NCBI GenBank assembly: GCA_043772905.1
Contig: JAYVFS010000066.1
Span: 41,411 to 105,410 of the forward strand
Length of the DNA stretch: 64,000 nucleotides
Reading direction: 5' to 3'
DNA from: JAAFJT01 sp043772905
GTDB lineage: Bacteria > Bacteroidota > Bacteroidia > Chitinophagales > Saprospiraceae
The translations under genes were made by a program, and so were the position numbers. A model generated the notes under the pieces. That model was not told the DNA's origin. It was given only the letters and a program-made list of their open reading frames with translations, and did not search any database. Below are positions 43,085-52,403 of this stretch, piece by piece (the first letter of the stretch is position 1; every line of letters begins with the position of its first letter).

Positions 43085-45670
43085 TTATTCTTTCGCAGCT
43101 TTCGCCGTTTCCATCGTCCCCGATTTAATCAAGTTCCCAAAAAACACCATATTCGCCATCAATTTATTCGTACCATACCAAAACGCACGGAAATTAGGAT
43201 TGTCAACCATCGCAATGACTCGACCTGCACCGACGGAACTGACGACAATTGTTGCTGCATTTTTAGCCAATTCTTTATTTTTTGAAGACAAATAACCACT
43301 CATTAAAGGGTTTGACGAATAAACTAAAGGTGCGGCATATTGATTCGTTGGCACTTCAAAAAAGTCTTTTTCCTCTCTGAAAACAGGTATTTTTGCATTC
43401 CGATAACCGTACAAAAGCGGGTGCGTCAAGTCTGTTTCGGCTTCAAAAATGGCTCCTCGAATCTGCTGCGTACCAGCATCTTCATCGCTGACATTGTAAG
43501 GACGACGAGCATCTTTCGCTGTTGTTGATTTTATAGATTTAAATTCAACATTACACATATCATTGGTTTTCAAGAACTTAACAGCCTTGCCAAATGCCGC
43601 AACTGTGCCACCTGACGACAAATATTCCTTAATACGACCCGCAACAGTTGCTGAATAGCTGCCATCAGGCACAATCACACACGTATAACCATCGAGTTTC
43701 CAACGTGCAGAAGCCACATCTAAAAGTGTCACTTGCATATTATAACGTGTGTCGAGTAAATGCCAAACCTCACCCGCATCATTATTCGTTACGCCTTCGC
43801 CAACCAACAAAGCAACATTCGGTTTTTTAATAGGTAAAGACGACGGGCTGCCCATATCCACCCCCTCAGTAGCGAGGCTTGTTTTTAAAGCAAAAACCTT
43901 TACGCCTGTCTTTTTAACCTCGTTTTGAATCAAAGTAAAAATAGCATCGCTCGATTTACCTTGATTTTGAACAGGAATAAAAATAGAGCCGACGTTGAGC
44001 GATTTACCCCCCTCAGTAATTGACTCGATTTTTGACGTATTTGTCAAGACTTTTGCCATCAAATCCTCACGCATCAAAGCGTTCAATAATGCTGGTGCTA
44101 AATAATCATCCCATTCAAAGGCATAACCGACATCGCTTTTTGTACCACCCAATATTTCACCAACAGGCAGAACGGATTCTGTCACTTCTTTACCTAAAAC
44201 ACCTGCGGCAAGGCTGTTTTCAATCGTCGTCAAATTCAGATTAAAAGCCAATGGTAATGTCCATGAGGAAATATCATAAAATATAGAATCCTTGAAAAAG
44301 CCATCAGGATACCGCTCAAAATTGGCTTTTATCAAGCGGTATTGCGTTTGGTCAAGCGGTACCACATAAGCAGATCCTTTTTCAAAATTTTGGACATTTT
44401 GACCCAATTCATACACATGAATGCGATTGCGGCGCAACATATCCACAAATTGTCCCAAACGTGTACGGTCGTATTTTTCACCAAAAACGTAGGCTTTTAC
44501 TTTGTCTTTTGACGCATCAGATGTCGCATTTTTGAAAAAACCACGTTGATAATTCAGCATTTCAACCCGCAAGGCTTGCGCTGCTTCAATCGTTGAAAAA
44601 GACGTTGTCAACTGATTTCTAATCGTAAACGGAAAGGTCAAAATGCCATTCGTCGTCCTTTGTGCATGACCACGAGACGAGGCTTGCTCGAACAAAATGC
44701 CGACACTACCTTGCACATCTGGATAAGTCGAACCTTTTCCGTAGTAAAAATCATCATAATTTTCTTTTGTAAAGTATTGAGAACCAATCTTATCCAAAGC
44801 TTTGGCATGAAATGTAGCGATTTTACCTGTCATTTCCTGATTTTTCATAGGCGTATAAGGATTCGTGCGGGTAGGTACACCAGGCTGAAAAAAGAACGTC
44901 GCATTGCTGCCTTGCTCATGGTGGTCAGTCAAAATATTGGGTTTCCAATCATGGAAAACCTGTACTCGTCCTTTCGATTCGGGCTGTTGTTGCACCAACC
45001 AATCTCTGTTGAGGTCAAACCAATAGTGATTCGTCCGTCCGTAAGGAAAAACTTCGCTGAATTCACGATTGGCAGGGTCGCTCACCAAATTTTGCCCTTT
45101 GTGCATATTCACCCATTGACTGAAACGCTGCAAACCATCGGGATTGAACGAAGGGTCGAACAAAATGACGACATTTTGAAGCGTTTCCTCAACCTCTTTG
45201 CCTTGTGCGGCTGCCCAATAATAAGCCGCCAAAAGCCCTGCATTTGCCCCACTCGGCTCATTGCCATGAATGGAATGACCTTGATAAACGACAATCGGCA
45301 TCTTGGATACGTCGAGGTTGCCCGATAGAGATGCGTCTGTTAACTTGACATGTTCCGCCTTGATTTTATCCAAATTTCGATGATTTTGAGGCGAAGTGAT
45401 GGTTAAAATCATCATTGGACGATATTCATAGCTGCGTCCGACAACTTCCAAAGTGACGCGGTCACTCAATCGAGCGAGTTCGCGCATATAGGAAGCCAGT
45501 TGGTCGTGGCTGACGTGTTGCTCACCGACTTGATAGCCTAAAAATTGTTCGGGTGTCGGTATATTTTTATCATAACTAACCGTTTCAGGTAGATAATAGG
45601 ACAGCGGCTGTTTTTGTCCAAAAAGAGAAAAACTGAGAAAAAGGAAAACGACAAACAGTGGTTTTTTCAT
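43085..45670 (-). CDS. Secreted M14-family zinc carboxypeptidase
   Basis: 861 residues with a signal peptide (MKKPLFVVFLFLSFSLFGQ). The M14 metal site appears as YQGHSIHGNEPSGANAGL (H-x-x-E), with the downstream LTDHHEQGSNATFFF segment. The C-terminal 350 residues resemble a glutamine-amidotransferase-like fold (VIVPDGSYSATVAGRIKEYLSSGG), seen in large Bacteroidota M14 proteins. It probably trims peptides in the periplasm. It has two motif copies (43861 ATEGVD, 44008 ITEGGKS) and no T9SS tail. Confidence 0.88.
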   Translation of the reverse strand: MKKPLFVVFLFLSFSLFGQKQPLSYYLPETVSYDKNIPTPEQFLGYQVGEQHVSHDQLASYMRELARLSDRVTLEVVGRSYEYRPMMILTITSPQNHRNLDKIKAEHVKLTDASLSGNLDVSKMPIVVYQGHSIHGNEPSGANAGLLAAYYWAAAQGKEVEETLQNVVILFDPSFNPDGLQRFSQWVNMHKGQNLVSDPANREFSEVFPYGRTNHYWFDLNRDWLVQQQPESKGRVQVFHDWKPNILTDHHEQGSNATFFFQPGVPTRTNPYTPMKNQEMTGKIATFHAKALDKIGSQYFTKENYDDFYYGKGSTYPDVQGSVGILFEQASSRGHAQRTTNGILTFPFTIRNQLTTSFSTIEAAQALRVEMLNYQRGFFKNATSDASKDKVKAYVFGEKYDRTRLGQFVDMLRRNRIHVYELGQNVQNFEKGSAYVVPLDQTQYRLIKANFERYPDGFFKDSIFYDISSWTLPLAFNLNLTTIENSLAAGVLGKEVTESVLPVGEILGGTKSDVGYAFEWDDYLAPALLNALMREDLMAKVLTNTSKIESITEGGKSLNVGSIFIPVQNQGKSSDAIFTLIQNEVKKTGVKVFALKTSLATEGVDMGSPSSLPIKKPNVALLVGEGVTNNDAGEVWHLLDTRYNMQVTLLDVASARWKLDGYTCVIVPDGSYSATVAGRIKEYLSSGGTVAAFGKAVKFLKTNDMCNVEFKSIKSTTAKDARRPYNVSDEDAGTQQIRGAIFEAETDLTHPLLYGYRNAKIPVFREEKDFFEVPTNQYAAPLVYSSNPLMSGYLSSKNKELAKNAATIVVSSVGAGRVIAMVDNPNFRAFWYGTNKLMANMVFFGNLIKSGTMETAKAAKE

Positions 45671-45824
45671 TTTGACTGATTTAAAACTTGGTTTACGAAA
45701 TTGATTTGAAGTCGTGAAAATAACAAAAAGGTCGTTTCACTTTCACCTTTTTACAAAAAATACTGAGGGGTATTAGACAGACGACCCAACCAAAAGCCGT
45801 TTTTAACTGTCTATATTAATGATG

Positions 45825-45896
45825 GATGATAAATGATGATTGATGAATTTGCAAAACGCTGATTCTTTAAGTGATTGTAAATTCATCATTTATCAT
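45825..45896. repeat. Imperfect inverted repeat of ATGATAAATGATGA type
   Basis: GATGATAAATGATGA (45825-45839) faces TCATCATTTATCAT (45883-45896), giving a long AT-rich stem. Related ATGAATGATGA words occur at 2741-2770, 15310-15330 and 57207-57230 in intergenic DNA, so it appears to be a low-complexity family. Confidence 0.4.
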
Positions 45897-45929
45897 TCAT
45901 ATTTTATCATTACTTAAATATCTTCAAAA

Positions 45930-46397
45930 ATGAAAAAGTATATCTTTATTTTCGCTACCCTCACTTTAATGAGTGCTTCATGTCATAAAAGTACAGTGGG
46001 CGCAGATTGTTACACATCGGTTAACCTACAATTGCAAGCCAATGATGTCTTTGTCATCGGCAGCACAGGTGGATTCAGTGGCGCAGGTCAAGGGACATTT
46101 AAAATCAAAAATGGGCAACTTTTCAGTGTTTCCACAAAAGGAGACAGCCTATTGCCCAATGAAAAATTTCTCATTGCCAATGCCTTTACAACGTCTTTTC
46201 CAAAGGAAATGAAGGACTTGCCCAATCAAAATTGGAAAAGTCAATGCAATGATACGTTTATATATTATGTGGAATTTACACAAGCCGATGGCACTAAAAA
46301 AACGTGGTATTATGATGAGTGTCCGCCTTCGTCTTATGCACCTGAGTATGCACGCTGCTATTTTGAGAAGGTGATTAAGGGGTTGTTTACGCCTTGA
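45930..46397 (+). CDS. Small lipoprotein
   Basis: 155 residues with a lipoprotein signal (YIFIFATLTLMSASCHKS) and a short beta-rich domain with cysteines (Cys 29, 101, 126 and 135 approx.). No known family recognised. It has its own upstream region with a motif copy and the AT-rich inverted repeat. Confidence 0.65.
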   Translation: MKKYIFIFATLTLMSASCHKSTVGADCYTSVNLQLQANDVFVIGSTGGFSGAGQGTFKIKNGQLFSVSTKGDSLLPNEKFLIANAFTTSFPKEMKDLPNQNWKSQCNDTFIYYVEFTQADGTKKTWYYDECPPSSYAPEYARCYFEKVIKGLFTP

Positions 46398-46459
46398 TGT
46401 GCTATATTTTTAGACTTAAATTCAAATTTTTGCTTTAATTTTGTTTAAAATTTAAAACA

Positions 46460-46633
46460 ATGAAAGAATTAGCCATTATCTCAAACGATACAGTAGCTGC
46501 GACATCTAAGACGGCATACCTGTTTTCACCCGAAGCTTTTGATGAGCTTTACAATATTGTTATGCAGGAAGATGTGAAAGTGGCAGCTATTTTGGCAGAA
46601 TTTGAAAAAAATAAAATGGTAGAAACGCAATAA
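46460..46633 (+). CDS. Small hypothetical protein, 57 residues
   Basis: An open frame MKELAIISNDTVAATSKTAY to VETQ and stop. It has a plausible AT-rich leader and a helical acidic C-terminus (VKVAAILAEFEKNKM). It may be an antitoxin-like or regulatory peptide. No motif identified. Confidence 0.4.
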   Translation: MKELAIISNDTVAATSKTAYLFSPEAFDELYNIVMQEDVKVAAILAEFEKNKMVETQ

Positions 46634-46806
46634 GAAGTGTCAAATTTGAGCCATAAGCTTGCATACCAACAAAGCGGTTTGAACAAGTATGTTTTTGCAA
46701 ACTTTTCATTCATCATTTCCTTATTGTTTTTTCATACAAAAACTGTAATTTTGTTCTAATAGCTTTTAAAATAACGACAACAATCATTCTGTTAAAAATA
46801 AAATTA

Positions 46807-47049
46807 ATGCACGATTCAAACTTACTTGAAAGAATTACCCAAAATCCAAACATCTGTTTTGGTAAACCCACTATACGCAACATGCGTTATCCTGTCGAAA
46901 TGATTTTAGATTTACTGTCGGCGGGTATGACGACTGAAGAATTATTAGAAGACTACCCTGATTTAGAAAAAGCAGATATTTTGGCTTGTTTAGCCTTTGC
47001 ATCAAAACTTGTGCAAGTTAAAAGCATTCATAAAGTTCTCGCCGCCTAA
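46807..47049 (+). CDS. DUF433 antitoxin (VapB-type)
   Basis: 80 residues with the DUF433 pattern RITQNPNICFGKPTIRNMRY and LSAGMTTEELLEDYPDLEKADI LACL, a helix-turn-helix-like fold. Its last base of the stop overlaps the next start (TAATG), forming a standard antitoxin-toxin unit. Confidence 0.88.
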   Translation: MHDSNLLERITQNPNICFGKPTIRNMRYPVEMILDLLSAGMTTEELLEDYPDLEKADILACLAFASKLVQVKSIHKVLAA

Positions 47050-47402
47050 TGAAGTTCATCGTTGACGCTCAATTACCTCTTAGCCTTAAAACGTGGCTCA
47101 ATCGGCAAGGACACGATGCCATTCATACGCGTGATTTGCCACAACAAAACCTTACAGAAGACAGTTATCTTATACACCTTTCCGTCCAACAACAACGTGT
47201 TATTATTTCAAAAGACAGTGATTTTTATGATTATTTTGTCTTACACGGTATTCCGTACAAACTCCTCATGCTCACAACGGGTAATATTGTGAACAGTAAA
47301 TTAATACATCTTTTTGAGCAGAATTTCCCACAAATTGAAAAACTTCTGGGCAACAATAAGGTTGTTGAAATGAATAATACCCAAATTACGGTGCATTTTT
47401 GA
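47049..47402 (+). CDS. PIN-like RNase toxin (DUF5615, VapC-type)
   Basis: 117 residues: MKFIVDAQLPLSLKTWLNRQ gives the first acidic residue, and VIISKDSDFYDYF the second acidic cluster of the PIN-like metal site. Partner of the preceding DUF433 protein; it probably cleaves RNA when unneutralised. A motif copy (47441) follows about 40 bp after the stop. Confidence 0.85.
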   Translation: MKFIVDAQLPLSLKTWLNRQGHDAIHTRDLPQQNLTEDSYLIHLSVQQQRVIISKDSDFYDYFVLHGIPYKLLMLTTGNIVNSKLIHLFEQNFPQIEKLLGNNKVVEMNNTQITVHF

Positions 47403-47458
47403 CAAAATTGGACAGAATAAAGACACTTTTTTAGGGAAAATACTGAGGGGTATCAATC

Positions 47459-47677
47459 TCAAATTTCAACAACTTTTATTCTCAATTTGTCTTTTTCTAA
47501 AAGCGTATTGAGTTCTTTACAATATTGGTTTTTCAAATGCTTTTCTTGTCGCATCATCAAACCCATTTCTGATTCCCCCGACTGCCGAAGGATAGAAAGA
47601 TTGTTTTCACAATCACCTATTAGATTTAAGAGATTCAAGATAGCATTACTTGAATTATGTTTTGTTGCAGCTTTCAT
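47459..47677 (-). CDS. Small helical protein paired with a nucleotidyltransferase-like gene
   Basis: 72 residues (MKAATKHNSSNAILNLLNLI), helical, charged, with no recognised domain. Its start overlaps the stop of the preceding gene (47674) as ATGA, so the two act as a pair. Confidence 0.55.
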   Translation of the reverse strand: MKAATKHNSSNAILNLLNLIGDCENNLSILRQSGESEMGLMMRQEKHLKNQYCKELNTLLEKDKLRIKVVEI

Positions 47678-48171
47678 AAGTTATTGAATTTCAATTTAAT
47701 AAAACCTTTTTTTGAAATATCTAATTGAGCATCTGCTTTGGTTCGGCAAAATCTTTTATGCCAAATAGCTTTAAAATGCTCTGTATGTGTAAAAAATAAA
47801 GGCGAATGAGAAGGATAAATTTTAACAATATAAGCATCTAAACCTTCGTCTTCAAGTGAGAAACTCCAAAATGATTCCAACTCTTGTTCAAATTTATCAA
47901 AGATATTCGCATCAATAAAAGTAACAAAATCTATATCGTTTGGGTTTTCTTTTTGTGTAACAAAACTACCATTAATCCATTGCTCAAATTTTGGTGTAAT
48001 GTTTCTTGAAAACAATCTTAAATATTCAAGGTAATTATCGAATAGATTATGCCGTGTTTTCGAGTTTGAAAAATCCTCAACAAAGTTTTGTCTAAACGTA
48101 GTCAAATCTGACTCTATACCATCAATCGGGGTTAAATAGCCCTCTGATGTAAAATTGAGTTTTCTATTCAT
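47674..48171 (-). CDS. Nucleotidyltransferase-like protein (DUF6932 type)
   Basis: 165 residues. WINGSFVTQKENPNDIDFVTF reproduces the GSF-x-D-x-D loop of nucleotidyltransferase-fold enzymes. It matches what I recall of the DUF6932 family. With the overlapping small helical protein it looks like a toxin-antitoxin-like pair, a role inferred from arrangement only. Confidence 0.65.
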   Translation of the reverse strand: MNRKLNFTSEGYLTPIDGIESDLTTFRQNFVEDFSNSKTRHNLFDNYLEYLRLFSRNITPKFEQWINGSFVTQKENPNDIDFVTFIDANIFDKFEQELESFWSFSLEDEGLDAYIVKIYPSHSPLFFTHTEHFKAIWHKRFCRTKADAQLDISKKGFIKLKFNNL

Positions 48172-48273
48172 AGCGGTTCAATGTTTTAACAAAAATAAGG
48201 GTTTTAATATTTAATTTTTTCCTTTTTTTACAAAAATATGCCTTTTCAGGAAAAATACTGAGGGGGTATCTAT

Positions 48274-48366
48274 GAATTAGGATATCCTTGATTTTAAGGA
48301 TTAGTAGGATTTATACACGCACACTTAAATCCTACCAATCCCTAAAATCAAGTAAATCCTAATTCA
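48274..48366. repeat. Imperfect inverted repeat of about 40-bp arms
   Basis: Left arm 48274-48315 and right arm 48325-48366 are complementary at most positions (core TTGATTTTA and TAGGATTTA), with a 9-nt loop. It lies between the nucleotidyltransferase-like pair and the conflict operon, directly following a motif copy (48256). Likely a REP-type element and transcript end. Confidence 0.6.
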
Positions 48367-48381
48367 AACCAAAACCAAAGC

Positions 48382-50046
48382 TTAATCCGACCCAATTGCC
48401 AATCGAAAACCAAAATTAAAATCGCCACCAGAGTTGCTAATTCGATAAGAATTTAAACAATAACTGCCTTCATTGAACCATGAACCGCCACGTAAAACAT
48501 ATGAGGAACCTTTTTGAGGTCCCCGAGGATTTCTTTCAACGCTATCTTTATAATAATTGGGGTCATAAAAATCTTGGCAGTATTCCGACACATTCCCACT
48601 CATATCAAAAATACCCAATTCATTAGCTTTTTTTTGACCAACAGAATAGGTTTTACCATTTGAATTTGATTTATACCAAGCAACTTCATCAACCCTGTTG
48701 CTACCACTATAAGCAAAGCTGCGTGATGCCTTGCCACCTCGTGCAGCATATTCCCATTCTGCTTCTGTAGGCAAGCGGTAGTTTTTTTTCGTCAAAGCAT
48801 TGAGTTTTACTAAAAATGCTTGAATATCGTTCCAACTGACGCTTTCTACAGGGCAATTGTCACATTTTTTATTATTGCTGGGGTCTGTACCCATCACTTC
48901 ACGCCACTGTTTTTGCGTCACTTCATATTTGCCAATAGAAAAGGTGCTCAAAGTAACTCCATGAACGGGTAGTGCGTTATCCAAACAAAAACCATCTTTT
49001 TTATTTTCGCAACCCATCCTAAATGTACCACCATCTACTAACACCATTTGACCATTAAAAGGGTCGAGTGTTTGTTGTTTTGGGTCAATAATCCCTGTTT
49101 GTGGCTCTTTACCTGTATTTTGTTTTGTATTATCAAATGGCGTTTGTTGAGCCGTATTGGGTGGGTTTTGTCGGTTTGGCTGTTCTATTGGTTGCAAATC
49201 AGGCTTTTTGCCCAATGTTACTGAGGGGGTGACAGTCGGTATTTTTAGGTTTACTTGTGGCGCATTTGGCTGTTTTGTATTGGGTTGTTGTCTGGTTGGT
49301 ACTCGTACTCTCGGTTTAGCTTCATTTTTAGGCGGTATTACAATTTGGTTTGAACTTGGGAAATCGCCGAAACAATTCCGAGTAATCACCGTCCTATCCG
49401 CCGCAGTCAATACTGAATCCGCTCCTTTCCATTGTTCCAATTTATTAAAATACCCACAAGCCGAATCCGTTTTCCCTTCATTCAGTAACCGCACACCTGC
49501 GTTCCAATAGGCGACGGCGACGTTGTGGCAAAAAGAAGTGGTGTCATAATGGGCGTTGCGCATACTTGTCAGTATTTCCTTCTCCGTCGTTAGGTCTTTT
49601 ATAAAAATATTATGTTTTGAATAATAACTGTCAAATACCTGCGACGCTACCGAATCCATTTTAATAGAATCATTCATAATTGCCCCTTTTTCGATAAAAT
49701 CACAAGCAAAATGCTCTACAAAAATGAAAAAATCGTTGTCATTGGCAATACACAAAGTCTGTGATTTATAGTTGATTTTTACGCCGCCACAATTATACAC
49801 TCTTGGATTATATGACAAAACGACTAAAAAAGCGACCAACCAAATAGGGATTTGCCAAACCAATACCCGTTGCCACAAAGGACGGCGCGGCGGCTCACCC
49901 GACGGCTCGTCGAGTTGCAGCTTGTCCACAATCGTATGCAGCTCCGTTTTTATTGCCTCAAAAGGAGGTTCAAAAAAGGTTTGGCTTTGAAACGATTGCT
50001 GGTACGATTGGCTTTTTTCGCCTTTTCTGCTAGGTTTATCACTCAT
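48382..50046 (-). CDS. Membrane protein with formylglycine-generating-enzyme-like domain
   Basis: 554 residues. A cytoplasmic N-terminus of about 55 residues, a membrane segment (VWQIPIWLVAFLVVLSYN), an outer region with a TPR-like unit, a Pro/Gln-rich linker (about 215-330) and an FGE-sulfatase/SUMF1 domain: MVLVDGGTFRMGCENK, YRLPTEAEWEYAARGG, MSGNVSEYCQDFY and VLRGGSWFNEGSYC. The catalytic second cysteine of true FGEs is absent (SYCLNSYRISN where C-x4-C is expected), so it is probably a structural or binding domain. It is the last gene of a four-gene operon, overlapping the previous gene by 4 bp. Motif copy 49219 (PSVTLG). Confidence 0.85.
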   Translation of the reverse strand: MSDKPSRKGEKSQSYQQSFQSQTFFEPPFEAIKTELHTIVDKLQLDEPSGEPPRRPLWQRVLVWQIPIWLVAFLVVLSYNPRVYNCGGVKINYKSQTLCIANDNDFFIFVEHFACDFIEKGAIMNDSIKMDSVASQVFDSYYSKHNIFIKDLTTEKEILTSMRNAHYDTTSFCHNVAVAYWNAGVRLLNEGKTDSACGYFNKLEQWKGADSVLTAADRTVITRNCFGDFPSSNQIVIPPKNEAKPRVRVPTRQQPNTKQPNAPQVNLKIPTVTPSVTLGKKPDLQPIEQPNRQNPPNTAQQTPFDNTKQNTGKEPQTGIIDPKQQTLDPFNGQMVLVDGGTFRMGCENKKDGFCLDNALPVHGVTLSTFSIGKYEVTQKQWREVMGTDPSNNKKCDNCPVESVSWNDIQAFLVKLNALTKKNYRLPTEAEWEYAARGGKASRSFAYSGSNRVDEVAWYKSNSNGKTYSVGQKKANELGIFDMSGNVSEYCQDFYDPNYYKDSVERNPRGPQKGSSYVLRGGSWFNEGSYCLNSYRISNSGGDFNFGFRLAIGSD

Positions 50047-52400
50047 TTTCTTAACTCTAATTTCATCTCTTTCAGTCGTGTTTGTAAGTTTGTTTGTGCC
50101 TTCGTCAAATCCAATAATTCATTAATAGCCGTATCTATTTCGCCTTTATCTATGCGAACATGTAGCCCACGTTTGATGTCCTCTAATTTTTTAGGTGCGA
50201 CTTGCTGTTCTTTTTCCAAAATTTCAAGTGCAACAATATCCGCTTTGCCGCCGCCACGAGACAGACTCCGCAATTCCGTCAATAAGTCCTGCCGCTTGTT
50301 TTCATCTGCTACACCTCGTTTGAGTTCGTTGATAATCATCTGCAAACGCAAATCGTCGAAGGCGACTGATGCGTCGAAGTTTTCACCACGTTCTTCTGCC
50401 GCTTTACGTGCGGCAGCAAGATTGTCGTGCAATACTTTATCCCATGCCGTTCTCACTCGTTCTAATACTGAGGGGTGTGTTTTTTCTGAAAAATCAAGCA
50501 AGGCGATACGTGCAGTATTAGGCAGCCTGCCTTCTAAAAACCATGATAAGCGATTGATTTTGAATAAATTATCCAAATTAACCAAACCCAATTCATCGCC
50601 ATTTTTACCATAGTATTCAGCAATCAAATTGCCAAAAAACAAGGTTGTATCCCAATGCAAAACAGGCGGCACAGCACAAGCCGCAAGCCATAACAAGAGG
50701 CGAGTATCTGTTTTACCATTTTTATAAACCGTAAATTCGGCGGTCAATTGTGCCATGATTGCTTCGCCATTCAGTTTATCAGGTAAGTTTATGGGCGTAT
50801 TTTCAGGGTCTTTGTCGCTGCGCCAACGCCTAAAATCAGGGGCATCGAGCGCATCAAAAGTATCGGACAGAGCTGCTAAGCCTTTCAAATTGGCGGGTAA
50901 AATGCGGAATTTTGTCGCCAATTGCCGTTCCATCGCGTTCCAATCCATAGGCGCGCGGGGCGTTAACAACACGCGTTGCCGCCAAGCATCGAAAACAGCA
51001 GTCCAAGCCATCAATTCATGCGCCTGTGGATTCATCAACGAAGCCGCCGTGCCCACAATGACCAAACGAGACGTACCAAACCGATGCGCCAATTCATTGA
51101 GCCGAATGCCATGCCGATGCGCCTCGTTCCAACACAAACGAATATCACCATCATAAAAAAAGCGTTCAATCAACACCTCGCTGTGAGCAAGTGTGCGGTA
51201 CAACAAATCAAATACCTGCGCCCGATGGTCATTGGCATTGTGTACGTCAATGAGGAACAAATATTCGTCTGCCCGAGTCGGTTGTCGGTAACGAAAAGTC
51301 GCCAACCCGCCTTTCTCTATCGTCGCTTTTATGGTTCTTTTGGCATCGAAAATAAGATGTTCAATTTCAGAACGCCGCCGCAATTGTTGCGTAAAACGAG
51401 CAAAAATAGCGTCAAAATTCACTTTTTGTGCGCCTTCTATCTGTATTTGCCAGATAAACGGCGCGGTAGTATTGGGTTTTCGTTCAAGGTTAGAAGCGTC
51501 TTGTTCCGCTTGCTTTTCTGCTTGTTTTTGTTCTTCTCTAACTTTTAAAATATAATAAATTGCTCTTAAAAAACCAGCCACAAGCAGCAGAATCAACCAT
51601 TTCCAACCCGACATATAGGCATTTCGGAACGACAATTTTGTTTCTAATTTGGGTACTAAGGTGTCGATTTTAGGTTGGTGGTTATAGGCTTTGGTTGCTA
51701 ATGAATCGTTTGTTGAAGTAGTTGGATTTCCAACATTTTCTTGAACTTTGAAAACATAATTCAGCGTATCACAAGTCCCATTGGTTAAACAAATATTGAT
51801 TTCGAAAGTATCGTCGCCAACAGCAATGGGTTTATAAAACAGCGTTTTTTGAACAGAATCAATACGAATTGAAGCGAATTCATGCGTTTTTGTCGTATCA
51901 ATATCTGATATTGATTGAATCACCAAACTTGAATCAACCAATTTCAAATTATCATTTATGGACATAGAACGTCCTGCGACATCTTTTTTTAAGTCAACAA
52001 CGACATTGAAAAACGGTTTGAGGGTTTCAGTTTGGACAACTGTTGGTTTTGGCTTCATAAATTGCCAAACTAACCAAGCCATAATGAAAGCAATCAAACC
52101 CAATGCTGCCCATTTAATCGCTTTTTTCCAAAAAACAGGCTCTGATACTGAGGGGGTGTCTTGAATGTCAAAGTTCTTTAAAACCCTATCAAACGTCTCA
52201 TAAAAATCGGCTTGTTGTTGTGGTGAAGTGACGATTATGGGCGTAATGAGGGTTTTTAAATTCGCAAAATCCGTTCCTTCGGGCAATGCCTCGATGAGTT
52301 GCGTTATCCGCAAATAGGCATCAATACCCGAGGGCTTACCCTTCGCTTTCCAAGCGGTGAGCACGGCGTTTAGGAACGTATATGTTTGCGGATTTTTCAT
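50043..52400 (-). CDS. Membrane-anchored vWA-like protein of a MoxR-linked system
   Basis: 785 residues. Two membrane segments (WAALGLIAFIMAWLVWQF near 120-137; WKWLILLLVAGFLRAIYYI near 270-290) frame an external beta domain. The C-terminal half has a vWA-like fold (DEYLFLIDVHNANDHRAQVF, RLVIVGTAASLM) and ends in helices (RGLHVRIDKGEIDTAINELL) that resemble effector-associated domain EAD11. Located between MoxR and the FGE-like gene with 3-bp and overlapping junctions. vWA proteins usually pair with MoxR ATPases. Motif copies at 50466 and 52146. Domain calls are from pattern recognition. Confidence 0.65.
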   Translation of the reverse strand: MKNPQTYTFLNAVLTAWKAKGKPSGIDAYLRITQLIEALPEGTDFANLKTLITPIIVTSPQQQADFYETFDRVLKNFDIQDTPSVSEPVFWKKAIKWAALGLIAFIMAWLVWQFMKPKPTVVQTETLKPFFNVVVDLKKDVAGRSMSINDNLKLVDSSLVIQSISDIDTTKTHEFASIRIDSVQKTLFYKPIAVGDDTFEINICLTNGTCDTLNYVFKVQENVGNPTTSTNDSLATKAYNHQPKIDTLVPKLETKLSFRNAYMSGWKWLILLLVAGFLRAIYYILKVREEQKQAEKQAEQDASNLERKPNTTAPFIWQIQIEGAQKVNFDAIFARFTQQLRRRSEIEHLIFDAKRTIKATIEKGGLATFRYRQPTRADEYLFLIDVHNANDHRAQVFDLLYRTLAHSEVLIERFFYDGDIRLCWNEAHRHGIRLNELAHRFGTSRLVIVGTAASLMNPQAHELMAWTAVFDAWRQRVLLTPRAPMDWNAMERQLATKFRILPANLKGLAALSDTFDALDAPDFRRWRSDKDPENTPINLPDKLNGEAIMAQLTAEFTVYKNGKTDTRLLLWLAACAVPPVLHWDTTLFFGNLIAEYYGKNGDELGLVNLDNLFKINRLSWFLEGRLPNTARIALLDFSEKTHPSVLERVRTAWDKVLHDNLAAARKAAEERGENFDASVAFDDLRLQMIINELKRGVADENKRQDLLTELRSLSRGGGKADIVALEILEKEQQVAPKKLEDIKRGLHVRIDKGEIDTAINELLDLTKAQTNLQTRLKEMKLELRK

Positions 52401-52403
52401 ACA

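Noticed and set aside
48382..50046. A functional formylglycine-generating enzyme
   Set aside because: The second catalytic cysteine is missing and no sulfatase gene is in the window.
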